From: Pseudomaricurvus alkylphenolicus
GTDB taxonomy: Bacteria > Pseudomonadota > Gammaproteobacteria > Pseudomonadales > Cellvibrionaceae
Direction of reading: 5' to 3'
Length of the DNA: 64,000 nucleotides
Assembly (NCBI RefSeq): GCF_011683955.1
Contig: NZ_JAAQPI010000009.1
Span: 1-64,000, forward strand
Position 1 is the first letter of the stretch. Each line of letters opens with the position of its first letter. Position numbers and translations under genes: made by a program. Positions 24,921 through 33,982 of the stretch are shown here, piece after piece. The notes beneath the pieces are model-generated. The model did not search any database and had not been told where the DNA came from. It saw nothing but the letters and a program-made list of their open reading frames with translations.

Positions 24921-27245
24921 ATGTCTACCAGAACAAACGGAGCTTCATTCACCTGCGCAGCTAAACTGCTGCCACTGAGCATCGCCTTGGCGAGTCTGCC
25001 TCTTGTGAGCAGTCACGCCAGTGAGGATGACGACAGTTGGGCGATCGAGGAAATTATCGTTACGGCACAGAAACGCGAGCAATCGTTGATGGATGTGCCC
25101 AATGCCGTGAGTGCATTGACGAGTGACTTTCTGGAAAAAACCAATACCAATCAATTCGTGGATGTAGTGAAAGTCACCCCGGGGCTTTTTATTGCCGACA
25201 CCCGCGATGGCCTCGGACAAGCGGTCAGTTTGCGTGGAGTGGGTGTGGCGCCATTTGCGTCGAACTTGCGTCCATCGGTGACCATGTTTCTCGATGATGT
25301 TCCCCTCACTCGCCTGGACAGCGCCTTTACCAGTCTGATAGACGTGGAGCGGATTGAGGTTCTTAAGGGACCACAGTCCACGCTGTACGGTAAGGAGGTG
25401 GCGGCTGGTGCTATTGTGATGAAGACCAAGAAACCGGAGCTTGATGTGCTGGAGGGCGGCGTTAAGGTCGACCTGGGCAGCAATAACAAACGCGAATACG
25501 AAGGCAAAATCAATATTCCTCTCACTGACAAAATGGCGTTAAGGCTGGTGGCTTACGGAGGGGAAACCGATGGTGAGTTGACCAACATTCTCACTGGGAA
25601 GGAAACCAGCCGCGAAACCGATGGCGGCCGCGTACGTTTTCTTTACCAACACAGCGATGATCTGGAAGTAATCCTCACCCATGAGCAGCATAACCAGCGG
25701 GTCCGCAATGCTGTGCGTGACCGTGTCAGCTATGGTGTCTTCAGTCAGCCGTTGATCGATGCGGGAATTATTACGCTGCCGGCGGATCCCTTCGATGATA
25801 AATCAGAAGTATTGGTTCCTTCAGGCAGAGACATCCGGGTCAAAAACAGCGCTATGCACATCACTTGGGATATAGATTCCAGATGGACACTCAGTTCGAT
25901 CACCGGCTATCAAGTATTCGACCGGGAGTTGAAGCAGGGTGGCGCGGTGCCCGGATTTGAAGGTCAGTCAGGAGGTGATGGCTCTTTCCTGCCAAATGCA
26001 ACTTTGCCGTTCCGTTCGGAAGGCAGCCCGGAAAACGAGCGCAGTGTATCGCAGGAATTGCGACTGACTCATGTCAATGGAAATTGGAGCAGTCTCTATG
26101 GTCTGTTTTACAACACTTTGGATTCCTATGAGGCGACATCTATCGTTACGGGAACCGGTTTCCCTTTGGTAACGGCCCGCCATAGGGAGAATTCGGAGTG
26201 GTCTGTGTATACGCACAATACGTATTCTTACAGTGAGGATCTGGATATCGTGTTCGGTCTGCGCTACGGTGAAACTGAACTGGATCAACGTAATCTGACT
26301 TCTTTTTTTACCGGCTATTATGGCGATGGGACTTTGCCGTTGGGGCCCCCCAAGGACGATACCTTCCGCAATATGGGCGGTACTTTGAAGCTGGTTTATA
26401 GCATCAGCAATGATGTGAACGTTTATGGGGGTGTTTCTCAGGGGTATAAGCCAGGTGGATTTAACGATACTCCAGGTGTGCCATCGTTTGAAGAAGAAAC
26501 GTCCACCAGCTTTGAAGTGGGTGTAAAAGGAACTTTTCTTGACAACCGCCTGAGGGTGAGTGCCAGCGTGTTCCATCAGGTGTATCAGGATTATCAGGTA
26601 CAGGAGTTTAATCCCGAGGTGACTTCGGGGTTGTCCAGTATTCTGTCTAATGCCGCTGAGGTGACAGTTGAGGGATTTGAGGCCGATTTTCTATGGATGG
26701 CAACCGAAAATCTGAGTTTTGATGGTGCTATTACCTATACGGATGCGCGTTATGACAGCTATAAAAATGCCAGTTGTAATGATGTTCAGAAGTTGGCTCT
26801 AATCGGTACGCCTGCGGGATCGCAGGCATTGGGTTGTACTTCGGCGGAGGACAGTACGTTTACCGCTCCCGATGGGTTTCAGGATCTGAGTGGTAAACGC
26901 TTGTCTCAGAACAGCCCTTTTGCGCTTAATCTCAATGCTCAATATACCGGTAATTTGACTGACAGTTTGACCTGGTATGTGCGTGGGGAGTATGCGTTTA
27001 AAGATGATTTTCACGGTTTTGTGACGCTTGAGCCCGGTGCGCATCAGTCTGCTTATTCGTTGGTCAATGCGCGCTTGGCGGTTGGTGCCAGTGATGGTGC
27101 CTGGGAAGTGGCTTTGTATGGCAAGAATCTGCTGGATGAGGATTATATCGGAGGGTTCTTTCCGGGGCGTGATGGGGAGTTGGGGATTGTCGGGATCAAG
27201 GGAGAGGGGCGCACCGTTGGGTTAGTGGCGGTTGGAAAATTTTGA
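24921..27245 (+). CDS. TonB-dependent outer-membrane receptor
   Basis: A 774-residue TonB-dependent receptor. The start at 24921 has a GGAGAG site and gives a signal peptide of about 37 residues ending near SSHASE. A TonB box, EEIIVTAQKREQS, follows directly, then the plug domain (VKVTPGLFIADTRDG... RIEVLKGPQSTLYGKEVAAGAI is the plug landmark near residue 150). A beta-barrel ends in an aromatic Phe (VAVGKF). There is no STN signalling domain. It is divergent from the 14.6-24.6 kb catabolic operon and may import that pathway's hydrophobic substrate, as TonB receptors next to sterol or terpenoid genes are thought to do. That link is inference from position. Confidence 0.92.
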   Translation: MSTRTNGASFTCAAKLLPLSIALASLPLVSSHASEDDDSWAIEEIIVTAQKREQSLMDVPNAVSALTSDFLEKTNTNQFVDVVKVTPGLFIADTRDGLGQAVSLRGVGVAPFASNLRPSVTMFLDDVPLTRLDSAFTSLIDVERIEVLKGPQSTLYGKEVAAGAIVMKTKKPELDVLEGGVKVDLGSNNKREYEGKINIPLTDKMALRLVAYGGETDGELTNILTGKETSRETDGGRVRFLYQHSDDLEVILTHEQHNQRVRNAVRDRVSYGVFSQPLIDAGIITLPADPFDDKSEVLVPSGRDIRVKNSAMHITWDIDSRWTLSSITGYQVFDRELKQGGAVPGFEGQSGGDGSFLPNATLPFRSEGSPENERSVSQELRLTHVNGNWSSLYGLFYNTLDSYEATSIVTGTGFPLVTARHRENSEWSVYTHNTYSYSEDLDIVFGLRYGETELDQRNLTSFFTGYYGDGTLPLGPPKDDTFRNMGGTLKLVYSISNDVNVYGGVSQGYKPGGFNDTPGVPSFEEETSTSFEVGVKGTFLDNRLRVSASVFHQVYQDYQVQEFNPEVTSGLSSILSNAAEVTVEGFEADFLWMATENLSFDGAITYTDARYDSYKNASCNDVQKLALIGTPAGSQALGCTSAEDSTFTAPDGFQDLSGKRLSQNSPFALNLNAQYTGNLTDSLTWYVRGEYAFKDDFHGFVTLEPGAHQSAYSLVNARLAVGASDGAWEVALYGKNLLDEDYIGGFFPGRDGELGIVGIKGEGRTVGLVAVGKF

Positions 27246-27349
27246 TCTTTGGAACATAACTGTAGAGACGCTGCTGTGATTCTATAGGCAGAAAAGTGCC
27301 ATAAGCTGTCTTTCGTAGTTCGCAGTTTGTGCACTAGAGGGATCGTGGC

Positions 27350-27561
27350 GGGCCGTTTCGAAGGGAGCCGTTTTCTTTTATAGTTCGGGGGCGGTCCGCT
27401 TCGGGGTGCATCCATCTGGAACACGCTCGAGCCGTCCATGGTCGCTAATAGTTCCGCCATCCATGGCGGAACATTGTCCCATATGGATGCACCCCGAATC
27501 GGCCCTTTGCATCGATAATTGGTTTCTTAATTAGAGCTCTGTGCTCCCTTCGAAGCGGCCC
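27350..27561. repeat. Nested 212-base inverted repeat, MITE-like
   Basis: Outer arms are at 27350-27368 and 27543-27561. The right arm is GCTCCCTTCGAAGCGGCCC and pairs at 18 of 19 positions with the left arm. A second pair is perfect: TTCGGGGTGCATCCAT at 27400-27415 with its complement at 27483-27498. A perfect core, GTTCCGCCAT/ATGGCGGAAC, lies at 27451-27472. Three concentric hairpins suggest a miniature mobile element or a structured RNA. No transposase is near, and I could not define a target duplication. Confidence 0.7.
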
Positions 27562-27631
27562 TTACCTTCACGTTTTTACCTTCTTTTGCAAGGTGCGGGA
27601 TGCCGCAGATGCCTGCAACGGCCGCACGAAT

Positions 27632-27821
27632 GTAGGTCGGATTAGAAGCGCTTCGCGCTTCGTAATCCGACGTTCCGCCGAAGGTTTAAATTGGCGGCGG
27701 CCGTGTATAAAACACCTCTCGCAGCAACATCCCAAGGTGTTAAAAACCAGGCCGCAGCCAACGAACATCGCCGGCGGAACCGTCGGATTACGCTCCGCGA
27801 AGCGGAGCTAATCCAACCTAC
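27632..27821. repeat. Inverted pair of type B GGATTA palindromic repeats
   Basis: The copy at 27632-27677 starts GTAGGTCGGATTAG and ends TAATCCGACGTTCC. The copy at 27776-27821 is the same unit in the opposite orientation, GGAACCGTCGGATTA...TAATCCAACCTAC. Each can form a stem-loop with a GCTTCGCG-type tip. A related shorter copy is at about 7951-7975. Such elements are common between genes in proteobacteria. Confidence 0.75.
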
Positions 27822-27922
27822 GCGAGAGCAAAACCCTGCCGATTCGAACGGCAGCAAATGGCACTTTGCTGCCGAAACTCGAACCAAAACAACCCAAAAG
27901 TTTTACCGAAACACCCTAATTT

Positions 27923-28993
27923 CTATGGTCTCTTGACCAAATCGGCGGCTTGGCCTTTACCATGCATTTTATCGCAATAGTGACTGCCGCCGTATTCAAG
28001 AATAGATTGATCAACTGAGACAGTTTCGACCAGCCGATCGTTCTTGTAGACCTCCACGCTGGTTTTGGCACTCATGGACTTCATAACAGGGTTCTCAGAT
28101 TGAAACACTGTAAGTGAAGGCGTTACATGATTGTAGAAACTCCCCAGAGGAGCCTCGGCAACAATTTTGACTCGATAGTCTCCTTCTATCATTTGTACCT
28201 CCATCCAACTGGCGCAAATGTCGGATTTTGTAGTGGTATCCCAACCCTTGATGGAGGGAGAAAAGGTCAAGTTGTGCTTTGGTGTAATCAAACGGCCAGC
28301 CCAGCTCTCGATCGGAAGATTACCGTCAATCCCGCCGGTAAACATCAGCTTCACCTGCTCGGAGACCGCCATTAAATAGATCATTCCCGCTGCCTGACCA
28401 TCGTTCCAGCCTCTGTCGATATAGGTTAGCCCATGACCGCTGTGTTGTGCCCAATGGTCCTTGAATCTGTACTGAGTCTCCGTCGCCATGCTGAAGACAA
28501 ACCATTGGTTTTCTACGAATGGCAGGGAGGTTACCCATCCGAAGGGACTAGCGCCGGGGTTTTCGTCATTGGAGTAGTGGATATGCTCATCTTTGAACTG
28601 TGCGCTGATTGACACGTCTGGTAAATTCAACTCAATGGAAGATTCATTTATCTTGGCGGCGCCGGGAACTTCGAATTTGAAGGAATAGGGTTTGTCGCCG
28701 TTGACGGGGGCTGCCACAACATCCTTGTAGTAGTAATCGTATTCGCGTTTCTGGCCCGTTTTAGGAGTGAACACCACGTGCAGATACGCCTCCTGCTTAT
28801 CTGCGCCTGTATCTTGGTTGAGGAAAGTTAGAAATACGATTTTGAAGTAGCCGACGTCTGGATCATGTATGTAGTAGTACCAGGCGTCGGACCAGGGAAA
28901 TCCGTGAACCGGTCGTGGGGAGAATTGATCCAACGTTGTCGCTGAGGCGCTGCTGATGGCACAAATCAGGAAGAGGAGTTTGAATGTCTTCAT
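27923..28993 (-). CDS. Secreted protein of unknown function, possibly lipocalin-like
   Basis: A 356-residue protein with an N-terminal signal peptide (MKTFKLLFLICAISSASA) when started at 28993; an upstream ATG at 29047 would bury the signal. The rest is rich in aromatic beta-strands, with segments such as DAWYYYIHDPDVGYFKIVFLTF and GLTYIDRGWNDGQAAGMIYL. These recall two-domain lipocalin-like folds of the AttH/CrtC/tocopherol-cyclase type, but I do not recognise the family with confidence. The C-terminus has a CASWMEVQM and a YCDKMHG segment that may hold a disulfide. It is last in a probable minus-strand transcript after the nitroreductase. A role in binding or modifying a hydrophobic compound is only a guess. 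Confidence 0.6.
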   Translation of the reverse strand: MKTFKLLFLICAISSASATTLDQFSPRPVHGFPWSDAWYYYIHDPDVGYFKIVFLTFLNQDTGADKQEAYLHVVFTPKTGQKREYDYYYKDVVAAPVNGDKPYSFKFEVPGAAKINESSIELNLPDVSISAQFKDEHIHYSNDENPGASPFGWVTSLPFVENQWFVFSMATETQYRFKDHWAQHSGHGLTYIDRGWNDGQAAGMIYLMAVSEQVKLMFTGGIDGNLPIESWAGRLITPKHNLTFSPSIKGWDTTTKSDICASWMEVQMIEGDYRVKIVAEAPLGSFYNHVTPSLTVFQSENPVMKSMSAKTSVEVYKNDRLVETVSVDQSILEYGGSHYCDKMHGKGQAADLVKRP

Positions 28994-29072
28994 AGGGCTT
29001 GACCAGTAATCGTCTAGAAAGCAGCTATCCTCTACAGGATAGCGCATGAACTTGGATTTTTATTTCGGGTTT

Positions 29073-29642
29073 TTAATCGGGCATTACACCAGGCCAGTGT
29101 TGGGTAAACGCTTCTGGCTCCAGAGCTTCCAGCGGCTTTCTAACTTTGGGTGTACCCATATACAATAATCCGCAAATATGATCAGTCTGTTCGAGCCCGA
29201 ATGACCGTTTTAGCAGAGGGTGATACGCAGGGGCACCGGTGCGCCAGATGGCACCGACTTCAAGGGCGTGGGCGGCGACCATCATCAATTGGGCTGCGCC
29301 GGCGGTGGCCAAGATTTGTTCGATCTCCGGGATGCGGTCATGTTCCTGAACTTTGGCAACCACTACTACAATCAGTGGTGCACGTAGTGGTGCCCTTGCT
29401 GCTTGTTCCAGTTCCTTTTCGGTTGCATCAGGCTGACTTGTACGTTTGATTTCCTTGAGTACTTCGCCCAACCCGTGGCGGGCATCACCTTTAATGACGA
29501 TAAATCGCCAGGGTCTGAGGCGACCGTGGTCATTGGCCCTGAGCCCGGCTCGGATGATTTGGTCAAGTTGTTCCGAATTTGGGGCCGGTTCCGTCAATAG
29601 TGCTACGGAGTTACGAGTGTGTAATGCTTCAATGGCATCCAT
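29073..29642 (-). CDS. Nitroreductase-family protein (YdjA-like)
   Basis: A 189-residue FMN-dependent nitroreductase of the short YdjA type. Key segments are LHTRNSVALLTEP at the N-terminus, RANDHGRLRPWRFIVIKG for FMN binding and HALEVGAIWRTGAPAYHP in the middle. It ends in PEAFTQHWPGV. The family transfers hydride from NAD(P)H to unsaturated or nitro substrates as a homodimer. It follows the CoA-transferase by 18 bases and is probably co-transcribed with it and the VOC gene. The substrate is not evident. Confidence 0.9.
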   Translation of the reverse strand: MDAIEALHTRNSVALLTEPAPNSEQLDQIIRAGLRANDHGRLRPWRFIVIKGDARHGLGEVLKEIKRTSQPDATEKELEQAARAPLRAPLIVVVVAKVQEHDRIPEIEQILATAGAAQLMMVAAHALEVGAIWRTGAPAYHPLLKRSFGLEQTDHICGLLYMGTPKVRKPLEALEPEAFTQHWPGVMPD

Positions 29643-29660
29643 AGGTGTCTCCTTTAATTG

Positions 29661-30902
29661 TCAGCTGACAGCTCTATTCGTCAGCAACTGTTCGATTTTA
29701 TCCGCTTCGTATCCGAGGATGTCGGTTAATATGTAACGATTGTGTTCGCCGCTGCTTGGAGCGTTACCGGGCTCGGGCCAGTTTTCATCTACGAACTTGG
29801 TGGGCAGAGGCAGTAAATCCGCAACGTGCGTTGCGGCAGTCATCCAGGGCAGACGTTGGTGAAAGTGTGGATCGTTATCAAGCGTTTTCGGAGTATTTAC
29901 CGGTGCAATGGCGGTGTTGTGTTCCACGGCGAACTGCATCCACGCCTTCGTGCTGCGTTGCTGAAATTCGTCGCGCAGCAGTGCCTGCAGCTCTCGGTTA
30001 CCCACGGCATGGTCGCCATAGCGGTTGCCGGGCCAGCGTTCAAACCATTCGGGATGACCGACGCCATTGCAGAAGTTTCGCCAGAACTCCTGTTCGGATG
30101 CCATAAACAGAATGTGTCCATCGCTGGTCTGGTAATACTGATAGCGCACGCCGTTTTGCATTCCGGCGGTACCCGGCGCACGGCGCTCAAAGTTATCGCT
30201 GGCGTTGCCGGTGACTTCTGATTCGGGGCGTTGGTAGGCCTTCCAGGTGCCGGAACGCAGCCAGTCAAAGAAGGCGGCGGAGTCGGCCTGGGCGATATCG
30301 ATCATGGCCCCCTGACCCTGTTGCCTGGCCCGCAGCAAGGCGGCACAGATCGACATGGCGGCCATAAGTGGACCTGCGTGCATGCCCACGGAAGGGTGCT
30401 CTGGAATGTAGCAAAAACCGTCCGCATCGATCTGCGGTTGTACCAGGCCGGCCCAACTGTCAAACGCGAGGCCATGGGCCGGCAAATTCTGGTAGGGACC
30501 GCTCATTCCATAGCCAGACAAACAACAGAAAACCAATTCCGGTTTGATTTTGATTAGCTGCTTGTAGCCCAGGCCGCGTCGTTCGAGGGCACCCGGTCGC
30601 ATGGCTTCAATGACAACGTCGCTTTGCCGGACCAGGTCTTCAAATACTTTTTTGCCGGCGTGCTGGCGCAGATCCAGTTCAATACTCTTCTTGCCCCGTG
30701 ACACCTGATGGTGCATCAACGAAGCTCCTTCGATGATGGGCCAGGTCAGCTCCCGTACATAGTCACCACCGGGTGGTTCAATTTTGATAACTTCAGCGCC
30801 CAGATCAGCCAGGTACATGGCAGCGGCACCCGGTGCTAACAGTGAGCAGTCCAGGACTCGAATACCCTCAAGGGGCAGAGTGGGTGAGGTACTGGAGGAC
30901 AA
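29661..30902 (-). CDS. Class III CoA-transferase (CaiB/BaiF family)
   Basis: A 413-residue class III CoA-transferase. The N-terminal GIRVLDCSLLAPGAAAMYLADLGAEVIKIE motif (split: RVLDCS and LADLGAEVIKIE) and the RGKKSIELDLR segment are typical. The usual catalytic Asp, four residues before the conserved Gly of the DxxxG motif, is replaced: the segment reads EHPSVGMHAG with His at about residue 169. That may alter the mechanism or abolish transferase activity. It is co-directional with the VOC gene upstream (11-base gap) and nitroreductase downstream. Members swap CoA between acids such as carnitine, oxalate, bile acids and mesaconate. Confidence 0.88.
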   Translation of the reverse strand: MSSSTSPTLPLEGIRVLDCSLLAPGAAAMYLADLGAEVIKIEPPGGDYVRELTWPIIEGASLMHHQVSRGKKSIELDLRQHAGKKVFEDLVRQSDVVIEAMRPGALERRGLGYKQLIKIKPELVFCCLSGYGMSGPYQNLPAHGLAFDSWAGLVQPQIDADGFCYIPEHPSVGMHAGPLMAAMSICAALLRARQQGQGAMIDIAQADSAAFFDWLRSGTWKAYQRPESEVTGNASDNFERRAPGTAGMQNGVRYQYYQTSDGHILFMASEQEFWRNFCNGVGHPEWFERWPGNRYGDHAVGNRELQALLRDEFQQRSTKAWMQFAVEHNTAIAPVNTPKTLDNDPHFHQRLPWMTAATHVADLLPLPTKFVDENWPEPGNAPSSGEHNRYILTDILGYEADKIEQLLTNRAVS

Positions 30903-30913
30903 AGTCTGGCTCC

Positions 30914-31399
30914 TTATGAATGAATGGGATTACCCGGCATGTTGGTTGGGTCACCGGGCATCTGTAGCAGCTCCATACGCACGCCATCGGGGTCTTCGAT
31001 TCGAGCGACCTGGGATTGATACTGTTCGTTCTTGTGCCTATGGCCCTCAGGAACATTGCCTCCAAACGCTCGAACTCTATCCAGGGCGGCATCGAGGTTT
31101 TCGACGCGTATGCCAAAGTGGCTCAAGCCCAGTTGTTTGCGTATTTCGGGCAGTCGACAGTGTGGCGGTCGATCCTGCTGCTGCAACTGAATGCGCATGC
31201 CATCACGTTGCAGAAACAGCCCCTCGGTACGCAGCTCGTCCAGCCCGAGCTCGACGGCCGTGGGAGAACGGCCGGTGACGACAAGGTGGGAAATGGGCTC
31301 GAACCCCAGGGCTTCGATATAAAAACGACGGGAGATGTCGATATCGCTGACCATAAGGGCAACAAAGGAAATGTATTGAATAGGATCGGTACTGGACAC
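30914..31399 (-). CDS. VOC-superfamily glyoxalase/dioxygenase-like protein
   Basis: A 161-residue VOC protein made of two beta-alpha-beta-beta-beta units: ISFVALMVSDIDISRRFYIEALGF and GLSHFGIRVENLDAALDRVRAFGG are the halves (each shown by its opening strand and helix). The C-terminal DPDGVRMELLQMPG carries the metal-ligand Glu. I choose a GTG start at 31399 because an AGGAG site lies 6-7 bases upstream; the frame is also open to 31501. The family includes methylmalonyl-CoA epimerase, glyoxalase I and ring-cleaving dioxygenases. It heads the run with the CoA-transferase, but the reaction is unknown. Confidence 0.82.
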   Translation of the reverse strand: MSSTDPIQYISFVALMVSDIDISRRFYIEALGFEPISHLVVTGRSPTAVELGLDELRTEGLFLQRDGMRIQLQQQDRPPHCRLPEIRKQLGLSHFGIRVENLDAALDRVRAFGGNVPEGHRHKNEQYQSQVARIEDPDGVRMELLQMPGDPTNMPGNPIHS

Positions 31400-31579
31400 A
31401 ATAAGCTCCTGAAGGATAAAACCCCATGCTAGCCGATCGATACTGTCGATTTGAAAGCCAGAAGCAGGCTTTGCGGACAGAATTGATTCATCTGTTTCCA
31501 CCTGCGTCTGCCGGATTGAAGCTCATGAGGCAACGCCACTAGAATCTATTCATGCAAGACAATAAACGAGGGGATCTGA

Positions 31580-32479
31580 GTGAATATACTTCAAGGTAAA
31601 GTAGCCATAGTTACCGGTGCGGGAAAGGGAGTAGGGGCTGGTCACTGTAAACAACTGATCGAGCAGGGTGCCAAGGTGGTCGTCAATGATCTCAATCGAG
31701 AATCCGCCTTGTCGGTTGTAGAAGCGCTCAGGCAGGCCGGAGGTGATGTATTGTCCAGTCACCACGACATCAGCCAGCGAGCCGGATGTGAAGCACTGGT
31801 TGAACGCGCCATCAAAACCTTCGGACGCGTTGATATACTTATTAATAACGCCGGTATCGTTCGCGACCGTACTTTGCTTAAAATGACCGATGAGGAATTT
31901 GAGCTGGTTTGGAAGGTACACGTAATGGGAACCTTCTGGTGCAGCCAGGCAGCCGCCAGAGCTATGGTGAAGCAGGGGCAAGGGGGTGTGATAATCAATA
32001 CCACCTCCGCAGCGCATTTCGGCAGTTTTGGTCAAACCAACTATGCTGCTGCTAAAGGCGCCATTGCTTCTATGACCTACACTTGGGCGATGGAGTTGGC
32101 CTCGAAAGGCATTCGCGTTAATGCCATTTCTCCGCTGGCGACAACCGATATGTCCGACACCTATAAAAATGCGGGGGATATGCCGTACTTTGATCCAGCG
32201 GCGAATGGCCCCTTTGTTTGCTGGCTGGCCAGTGATTCTGCCGACTACGTTAGTGGTCAGGTGTTTGGCACTGGCGGAGAACGGATAGCGTTGTTGCAAC
32301 ACCCTGGCTACGGTAAAACGGCTACGCGCCAAGACGGCTGGGATATGGCCAGTATTGATGATCATTTTCCATTGCTGTTTCGGGGGCAATTCGGTCCATT
32401 GGGGATGCTGGAGCAGCCCTATCCTTTTAACGATGGCGTGAAATCGAATTTCAAAAGCGACTCAATCGACAGCGAGTGA
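31580..32479 (+). CDS. Short-chain dehydrogenase/reductase (3-hydroxyacyl-CoA dehydrogenase-like)
   Basis: A 299-residue SDR starting with GTG at 31580. The cofactor motif TGAGKGVGAG is at about residues 12-21, NNAG at about 90, and the catalytic YxxxK appears as YAAAK at about 156-160 with the upstream TTSA serine. The VNDL strand after the motif suggests NAD preference. It resembles the dehydrogenase part of MFE-2/17-beta-HSD4 proteins, which oxidise 3-hydroxyacyl-CoAs after MaoC hydratases; MaoC genes follow at 33.5-35.0 kb. The C-terminus is ~50 residues longer than a minimal SDR. It ends 3 bases from the convergent crotonase. Confidence 0.9.
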   Translation: MNILQGKVAIVTGAGKGVGAGHCKQLIEQGAKVVVNDLNRESALSVVEALRQAGGDVLSSHHDISQRAGCEALVERAIKTFGRVDILINNAGIVRDRTLLKMTDEEFELVWKVHVMGTFWCSQAAARAMVKQGQGGVIINTTSAAHFGSFGQTNYAAAKGAIASMTYTWAMELASKGIRVNAISPLATTDMSDTYKNAGDMPYFDPAANGPFVCWLASDSADYVSGQVFGTGGERIALLQHPGYGKTATRQDGWDMASIDDHFPLLFRGQFGPLGMLEQPYPFNDGVKSNFKSDSIDSE

Positions 32480-32482
32480 ATG

Positions 32483-33262
32483 TCAGCTTGTCGCCCGCCG
32501 TTGAAGTAGAATCTGCGCGAATTTCTGTTCCAGTGCGTGGGCGTTTTCTATTGTGCCGTCCAAGGCGCCCGCGTTTATAGCTCGCTTGACCGAGGCGGTG
32601 AATTCGGTATCCGCTGGTAGCAGTTCTCTGCAGAACCCGATAACCGATTGAAGAAAATTGTCATCCCCAAAAACCTTTTCAACGAGACCCATCGACTCGG
32701 CCTCTTTGGGCGTGATGCTTGCGCCGCGCCAAAACAAAGACTTGGCGCGGGCGACACCTACCAGGCCGGGCAGTAACATGGTGCTGCCTAGTCCGGGCAT
32801 TACACCTATCTCCCGGAACGGCAGTTTCAACAGCGACGAACGCGATGCCAGCCTGATGTCAAAAGGCAGCGTCATGGTAACGCCGATGCCGACAGCGATA
32901 CCGTTAATAGCCGCGATGGTAGGTTTGGGGTAGTGGTACAACTCTGAGCAAAAGCCGGTCAGAAATTCCTCTGTACCGATGAGTGGTTCGTTCCCGGACT
33001 GAAACTCGTTAGCGGGCTGGCGAAGCCGTTGCAGACAGGCACTATCGGCGCCCGAGCAGAATGCGCGACCGCTACCGGTAACGACAATGGCTTTGATTTC
33101 ATCGTCCCGTTCGCAACGCCGGAAGACGTCCACCAGTTCGTTCCCCATGGTTGGCGTATAGGCGTTGAGACGATCCGGACGATTCAATGTCACAACGGCC
33201 ATATTGTCACTATAGTGCAGTTCGATGCAGGTGTATTGATTCGATGAATCCATTGTACTCAT
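32483..33262 (-). CDS. Enoyl-CoA hydratase/isomerase (crotonase family)
   Basis: A 259-residue crotonase with oxyanion-hole segments FCSGADSACL (about residue 72) and INGIAVGIGVTMTL (about residue 112). The TPTMGNELVDVF helix near the start is typical. The usual first catalytic Glu region reads PFREIGVMPGLGSTMLL, as in many hydratase/isomerase members acting on branched or bulky substrates. It is a single minus-strand gene between plus-strand SDR and MaoC genes, divergent from the MaoC gene across 217 bases. Confidence 0.9.
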   Translation of the reverse strand: MSTMDSSNQYTCIELHYSDNMAVVTLNRPDRLNAYTPTMGNELVDVFRRCERDDEIKAIVVTGSGRAFCSGADSACLQRLRQPANEFQSGNEPLIGTEEFLTGFCSELYHYPKPTIAAINGIAVGIGVTMTLPFDIRLASRSSLLKLPFREIGVMPGLGSTMLLPGLVGVARAKSLFWRGASITPKEAESMGLVEKVFGDDNFLQSVIGFCRELLPADTEFTASVKRAINAGALDGTIENAHALEQKFAQILLQRRATS

Positions 33263-33479
33263 AGCTATTTACCTTCAGAAGTTAGTAACTGAAGACAGAA
33301 TACGATTTCTGAACGGGATATTTCGGTAGCACGCGTATGCCTGCAGGCCAGATTGATATCTGCGTGCCCACAGCGGTTGAGGTCTCTCTTATTCAGAATT
33401 GCTTTTCGGGTTACTATCGGCTTCAGTATCCCGCCGCTACAGAATGCCCATTTTTCTTTGATTAACTTGGAGAGATGTT

Positions 33480-33971
33480 GTGACTATCAGAGAAACATCA
33501 AATGTCATCCCGGAAGTGGACTTTCGGGACATTGACGGCCTCAACCAATTTGTTGGCAGAGCCTGGGGAGAGTACTCCGGCGAGCTGACGGTCACCCAGG
33601 AGATGATCGATCAGTTTGCAGCGCTCAGCGGAGATCACCAGTGGATTCACGTGGACGTCGAACGAGCGGCGCGCGAGAGTCCTTTTGGGGCAACCATTGC
33701 CCAGGGCTTTTTACTGTTGTGTTTACTGCCCAGGGTCCGCCCGCCCGCCAATCTGGTTATTGCAGGCCATCAGCGGGTTCTGAACTATGGCGGAGAAACC
33801 TTGCGGTTTTTGTCACCGATGATCGTTAATGAGCGGCTTCGAGCCCGTGAACGCACTGTTAGTGTTCAAAAGCACAGCAAGGGCACCCTGGTAACGACAG
33901 AGATTCAGATGCAGTCAGTCAATAATGAGGCTGTTGTTCTGGTGTACCGGCTACAGCTACTTTATTGCTAG
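33480..33971 (+). CDS. MaoC-type (R)-specific enoyl-CoA hydratase, NodN-like
   Basis: A 163-residue hot-dog hydratase starting with GTG at 33480 behind a GGAGAG site. The hydratase-2 motif is complete: ALSGDHQWIHVDVERA around residues 44-59 with the catalytic Asp and His, followed by ESPFGATIAQGFLLL. This pattern matches the NodN/MaoC group. It would hydrate a trans-2-enoyl-CoA to the (R)-3-hydroxy ester. It leads a tight run with the split MaoC-like pair. Possible substrates include mesaconyl-CoA (from the operon at 38.9-44.3 kb) or a steroid or branched acyl-CoA. Confidence 0.9.
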   Translation: MTIRETSNVIPEVDFRDIDGLNQFVGRAWGEYSGELTVTQEMIDQFAALSGDHQWIHVDVERAARESPFGATIAQGFLLLCLLPRVRPPANLVIAGHQRVLNYGGETLRFLSPMIVNERLRARERTVSVQKHSKGTLVTTEIQMQSVNNEAVVLVYRLQLLYC

Positions 33972-33982
33972 GTGAATTGCTC

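Larger units (their letters stand above)
27246..27922. other. 677-base gene-free stretch rich in palindromes
   Basis: No convincing gene is visible between the TonB receptor and the secreted-protein gene at 27923. The stretch contains a nested inverted repeat (27350-27561) and an inverted pair of type B repeats (27632-27677 and 27776-27821). Short open frames here are low-complexity and follow the repeats. Confidence 0.7.

Noticed and set aside
27642-27936. Open frames of about 80 residues in the repeat-rich gap
   Set aside because: They are made mostly of palindromic repeat sequence and have no ribosome site or family features.
31550-32389. 279-residue open frame on the minus strand
   Set aside because: It lies wholly opposite the SDR gene, which has a full set of family motifs; long antisense frames are common in SDR genes and this one resembles nothing.
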